Source: Stratiolaelaps scimitus (Eukaryota > Arthropoda > Arachnida > Mesostigmata > Laelapidae). Taken from it: DNA of 64,000 nucleotides. Within the stretch, counting starts at the first letter, position 1; each line of letters begins with the position of its first letter. The stretch is taken from assembly GCA_019614645.1 (NCBI GenBank), contig JABWDB010000014.1:4526001-4590000 (forward strand). Reading direction: 5' to 3'. Positions 60,360-64,000 of the stretch are shown here, piece by piece. Below the pieces are notes generated by a model that was not told the DNA's origin, ran no database searches, and was given only the letters and a program-made list of their open reading frames with translations. The position numbers were made by a program, and so were the translations under genes.

Positions 60360-63300
60360 TTAAATTCTTTATTAAGGCTCGTGGTGTCCGTCCGTCCGAC
60401 AATGACTTCCGTTTCGTTTCGGCGGGTGACTTTTGGGGTTTAACTTTTTTCAATATGGGCATGTTTGGTATCATTGTGTAGCTATTGACGAGGGCTATGT
60501 TTTTAGGGGGGTGGGGGGTCGCTGGGGGGGTGGGGGTCAAAATGGGGGGGGATTTTTTAACATGAGGTCTATGTAGGGGGTGCTTTTCTCTGCATGTATC
60601 GATGCATTTTACAGTCCTGAACAACTTTGTAAATATTGTCATCAGGTGAAATTGGCATTTTCGACCATTTTTTTGCCTTTTTCTAAAAGGTGTTTAACAT
60701 GGTGATCTATGTAAGGGGTACTTTTCTCGCGTGTTTCTGATGCGTCTCGACGAGCTGAACACTTTTGCAATAGGTATACATATACCTAAAGTGGATACTT
60801 TTTGAATTAAAGCAAAAAACCTCAACATGGTGCTCTATGTAAGGGGTCACTTTCTTGCGCTTAATCGACATATTTCGACGAGCTGAACATTTTTGCAATA
60901 GGTGTTCCTATACCTAAAGTTGACCGTTTTCGAGTTGACCATTTTGGGGGCCGAAAAACCCCGAGGGGGTCAATTTTTCGCCACTTTTCATTTTATTTGA
61001 CTACTTTGCTTATGTTGGAAATGATTGGTTTTTATTTGAGGTCAAAGCTCATCGGGAGCGCCATCTTTGTCATATTTTAAATTACGTCAAACAGTTGTTA
61101 ATATTTTTTTAATTGCGAAAAACAAAAACCTATCACAAAAATTTGCACTGTTTTCGTCGTTTTCTGATGCTTTCCTCTCGGTTTCTCTTAACAATGTCAA
61201 TTGGGGAGTTGTTACATTTGAGAAGGGGCATGTGTACGTATTTTTTTATATGTCAATTTCGCTCAGGTTTTCTTTTAATTTGAAAATTCCATTTTATTAA
61301 GTTTAATGTTCGATTTATTCCTTATACAGAGCATTGAGAGCCCGTACTATGTTATTAGCTGATGCGTCTGACTAAGCTGAACAAATCAACAATAGGTGTT
61401 CCTATACCTAAAGTTGACCGTTTTCGAGATAATGTCGATTATGCGTTTGAATGCTCAAAAACACTGCATTGTCTGTCTGTCCGTGTGTCCGCCATATTGA
61501 GTCACGGCGTTGGCAACTGTGGAAGAGCGCGCCGGCCAGGAGCCGAAGGCTCCTGGACGCCGCTCATACAACTGCGAAAGCCAGAAGTGAGCCCCGGTGT
61601 GGGCCAGAAGCCGCAGGCTCCTGCCGACACTCATAGAACTGCGTCTCAGAAACACCCGAATCTCAACTTTTGGATTTCTCCAACATGTAAAAAGTAACAT
61701 ATCGCGAGCGGGAGTCATACAACTGCGGGTGACGCCGTCGGACAGGAGCCGAAGGCGACTGGCCGACGTCCATAGAACTGTGGAAGAACGCGTCGGCCAG
61801 GAGCCGAAGGCTCCTGGACGCCGCTCATACAACTGCAAAAGCGAGAAGTGAGTCCCGGTGTCGGCCAGGAGCCGCAAGCTCCTGGCGACACTCATACAAC
61901 TGCGGAGGACGCCGTCGGACAGGAGCCGAAGGCGACTGGACGACGTCCATGCAACTGTGGAAGAACGCGCCGGCCAGGAGCCGAAGGCTCCTGGACGCCG
62001 CTCATACAACTGCGAAAGCGAGAAGTGAGTCCCGGTGTCGGCCAGGAGCCGCAGGCTCCTGCCGACACTCATACAACTGCGGGGTACGCCGTCGGACAGG
62101 AGCCGAAGGCGACTGGACGACGACCATAGAACTGTGGAAGAACGCGCCGGCCAGGAGCCGAAGGCTCCTGGACGCCGCTCATACAACTGCGAAAGCCATA
62201 AGAGAGTCACGGCGTTGGCAGGGAGCCGAAGGCTCCCGCCGACGCTCATACAACTGCGGGGTACGCCGTCGGACAGGAGCCGAAGGCTCCTGGCCGACGA
62301 CCATAGAACTGCGAAAGCCTGAAGAGAGTCACGTGTGTCGGCCAGGAGCCGCAGGCTCCTGCCGACACTCATAGAACTGAGTCTCAGAAACTCCCGTATC
62401 TCAATTTTTCGATTTCTCCAACATGTAATGATAATATTCCTTTGTAGCAGACGACGCGCATTCCAACCACGTAGCAGACGACGACGGCGTCGGACAGGAG
62501 CCGAAGGCTCCTGGCCGACGCTCATTCAACTGCGGGGAACGCCGTCGGACAGGAGCCGAAGGCTCCTGGCCGACGACCATAGAACTGTGGAAGACGCGTC
62601 GGCCAGGAGCCGAAGGCTCCTGGACGCCGCTCATACAACTGCGAAAGCGAGAAGTGAGTCACGTGTGTCGGCCAGGAGCCGCAGGCTCCTGCCGACACTC
62701 ATAGAACTGCGTCTCAGAAACTCCCGTATCTCAATTTTTCGATTTCTCCAACATGTAATGATAATATTCCTTTGTAGCAGACGACGCGCATTCCAACCAC
62801 GTAGCAGACGACGACGGCGTCGGACAGGAGCCGAAGGCTCCTGGCCGACGCTCATTCAACTGCGGGGAACGCCGTCGGACAGGAGCCGAAGGCTCCTGGA
62901 CGACGTCCATACAACTGTGGAAGACGCGTCGGCCAGGAGCCGAAGGCTCCTGGACGCCGCTCATACAACTGCGAAAGCGAGAAGTGAGTCCCGTGTGTCG
63001 GCCAGGAGCCGCAGGCTCCTGCCGACACTCATAGAACTGCGTTTCAGAAACTCCCGAATCTCAATTTTTGGATTTCTCCAACATGTAAAAAGTAACATAT
63101 CGCGAGCGGGATTCATACAACTGCGGCTGACGCCGTCGGACAGGAGCCGAAGGCTCCTGGACGACGTCCATACAACTGTGGAAGACGCGTCGGCCAGGAG
63201 CCGAAGGCTCCTGGACGCCGCTCATACAACTGCGAAAGCCAGAAGAGAGTCACGTGTGTCGGCCAGGAGCCGCAGGCTCCTGCCGACACTCATAGAACTG

Positions 63301-63616
63301 CGTCTCAGAAACTCCCGTATCTCAATTTTTGAATTTCTCCAACATGTAATGATAATATATCGCGAGCGGGATTCATACAACTGCGGGTGACGCCGTCGGA
63401 CAGGAGCCGAAGGCTCCTGGCCGACGACCATAGAACTGCGAAAGCCTGAAAAGAGTCACGTGTGTCGGCCAGGAGCCGAAGGCTCCTGCCGACACTCATA
63501 GAACTGCGTCTCAGAAACTCCCGTATCTCAATTTTTCCATTTCTCCAACATGTAATGATAATATATCGCGAGCGGGACTAGAGTTGGCCGCTGCCCGTAG
63601 GGCAAGGCCAACTCTA
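60360..63616 (+). repeat. Array unit F (3,257 bp), mosaic
   Basis: It begins TTAAATTCTTTATTAAGGCT like unit A, and its first ~290 bp follow A-type variants. From about 60,650 to the end it is nearly identical to unit B, with about 26 hairpins. One B segment at 52,931-52,975 differs: B has a stem-disrupted GGCGACTGG where F has the intact GGCTCCTGG. The terminal stem-loop ends in CTCTA. Confidence 0.92.
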
Positions 63617-64000
63617 TCTAAATACTTTATTAACGCTCGTGGTGTCCGTCCGTCCGACAATGACTTCCGTTTCATTTCGGCGGGTGACTTTTGGGGTTTA
63701 ACTTTTTTCAATATGGGCATGTTTGGTATCATTGTGTAGCTATTGACGAGGGCTATGTTTTTAGGGGGGTGGGGGGTGGCTGGGGGGGTGGGGGTCAAAG
63801 TAGTGGGGGATTTTTTAACATGAGGTCTATGTAAGGGGTGCTTTTCTCTGCATGTATCGATTTGTTTTGATGTCCTGAACAACTTTGTAAATATTGTCAT
63901 CAGGCTAAATTGGCATTTTCGACCATTTTTTTGCCTTTTTCTAAAAGGTGTTTAACATGGTGATCTATGTAAGGGGTACTTTTCTCGCGTGTTTCTGATG
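63617..64000 (+). repeat. Array unit G, cut by window edge
   Basis: The first 384 bp of another unit match unit C closely, including TCTAAATACTTTATTAACGC and the G-rich tract variant at 63763-63809. The array therefore continues to the right of this window. Confidence 0.93.

Larger units (their letters stand above)
48934..64000 (+). repeat. Tandem array of 1.4-3.3 kb hairpin-rich units, possible rolling-circle elements
   Basis: Seven head-to-tail units occupy at least 15 kb and run off the right edge. Every unit starts with a conserved TTTATTAA(C/G)GCTCGTG block. It continues through an AT-rich backbone with a G-rich tract and three ~130-bp sub-repeats, then a block of short GNA-loop hairpins, and ends in a compound stem-loop containing TGCCC-GTA-GGGCA. 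Unit length varies mainly with hairpin number (3, 26, 7, 18, 18 and 26 in units A to F, by my count). No replicase or helicase is encoded. Units B/F and C/G match at ~9.98 kb spacing. Termini partly fit Helitrons (TC start, CTAG end after a hairpin). Alternatives are a complex satellite or another non-autonomous element amplified in tandem. Confidence 0.95.

Noticed and set aside
62335..63390. 351-codon Arg/Ser-rich plus-strand frame as a gene
   Set aside because: The same hairpin array in another frame. The equivalent frame in unit B (52352-53050) stops earlier, and the overlapping minus strand is also open.
50097..63500. CRISPR array, suggested by regularly spaced palindromic repeats
   Set aside because: The spacers are themselves repeated, repeat length and spacing vary, there are no cas genes, and the surrounding transposons are eukaryotic.
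50097..63600. Rho-independent terminators
   Set aside because: The hairpins are GC-rich but not followed by consistent T tracts, occur by the dozen and sit in a eukaryotic repeat.

Overview
The window looks like non-coding eukaryotic nuclear DNA, most likely from an arthropod and possibly a chelicerate or mite. That guess rests only on texture: Tc1/mariner transposons, a tRNA-derived SINE, many (TA)n and (GA)n microsatellites, no operon-like gene packing, and no ORF I can match to a conserved host protein. I cannot name the species. I found no rRNA gene, functional tRNA gene, CRISPR array or intact protein-coding gene. Three open reading frames (9953-10519, 18208-19035 and 41340-41807, all minus strand) are listed as weak, unidentified candidates.

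Layout. Positions 1-20,900 are low-information DNA with short GA and TA repeats. From 20,929 to 26,000 there is a 426-bp mariner-derived element with 36-bp inverted repeats, which still encodes the start of a mariner helix-turn-helix. The same stretch holds three of the four copies of an unclassified ~100-bp dispersed repeat (the fourth is at 7274-7355), a 24-bp minisatellite, and a SINE flanked by a 13-bp target-site duplication. From 35,362 to 38,132 there is a transposon cluster: a second SINE copy, a 1,596-bp Tc1-like element with ~234-bp inverted repeats and a broken DD34E transposase, and a 929-bp decayed mariner element, the last two lodged in a (TA)n tract. Positions 38,133-48,933 are again featureless apart from two long (TA)n tracts.

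The striking part is 48,934-64,000, a head-to-tail array of seven units (the last cut by the window edge) of 1.44 to 3.26 kb. Each unit has an AT-rich backbone with a very G-rich quadruplex-type tract and three ~130-bp sub-repeats. This is followed by a block of 3 to about 26 short hairpins of the form CCAGGAGCC-GAA-GGCTCCTGG, and then a compound terminal stem-loop. Nearly every hairpin loop is a GNA triloop, and some stems vary by compensatory changes. Units B and F, and C and G, match at an offset of ~9.98 kb, giving a higher-order repeat of four units; E and F are mosaics. Five of six internal seams begin the next unit with TCTA and two end the previous one with CTAG just after a hairpin. 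These resemble Helitron termini, so a tandem, non-autonomous rolling-circle element is my leading but unproven explanation.

Nothing in the window forms a pathway. The logic is that of mobile and tandem repeats: elements inserted beside or into one another, lost coding capacity, and, in the array, were amplified and homogenised by unequal exchange or rolling-circle copying.
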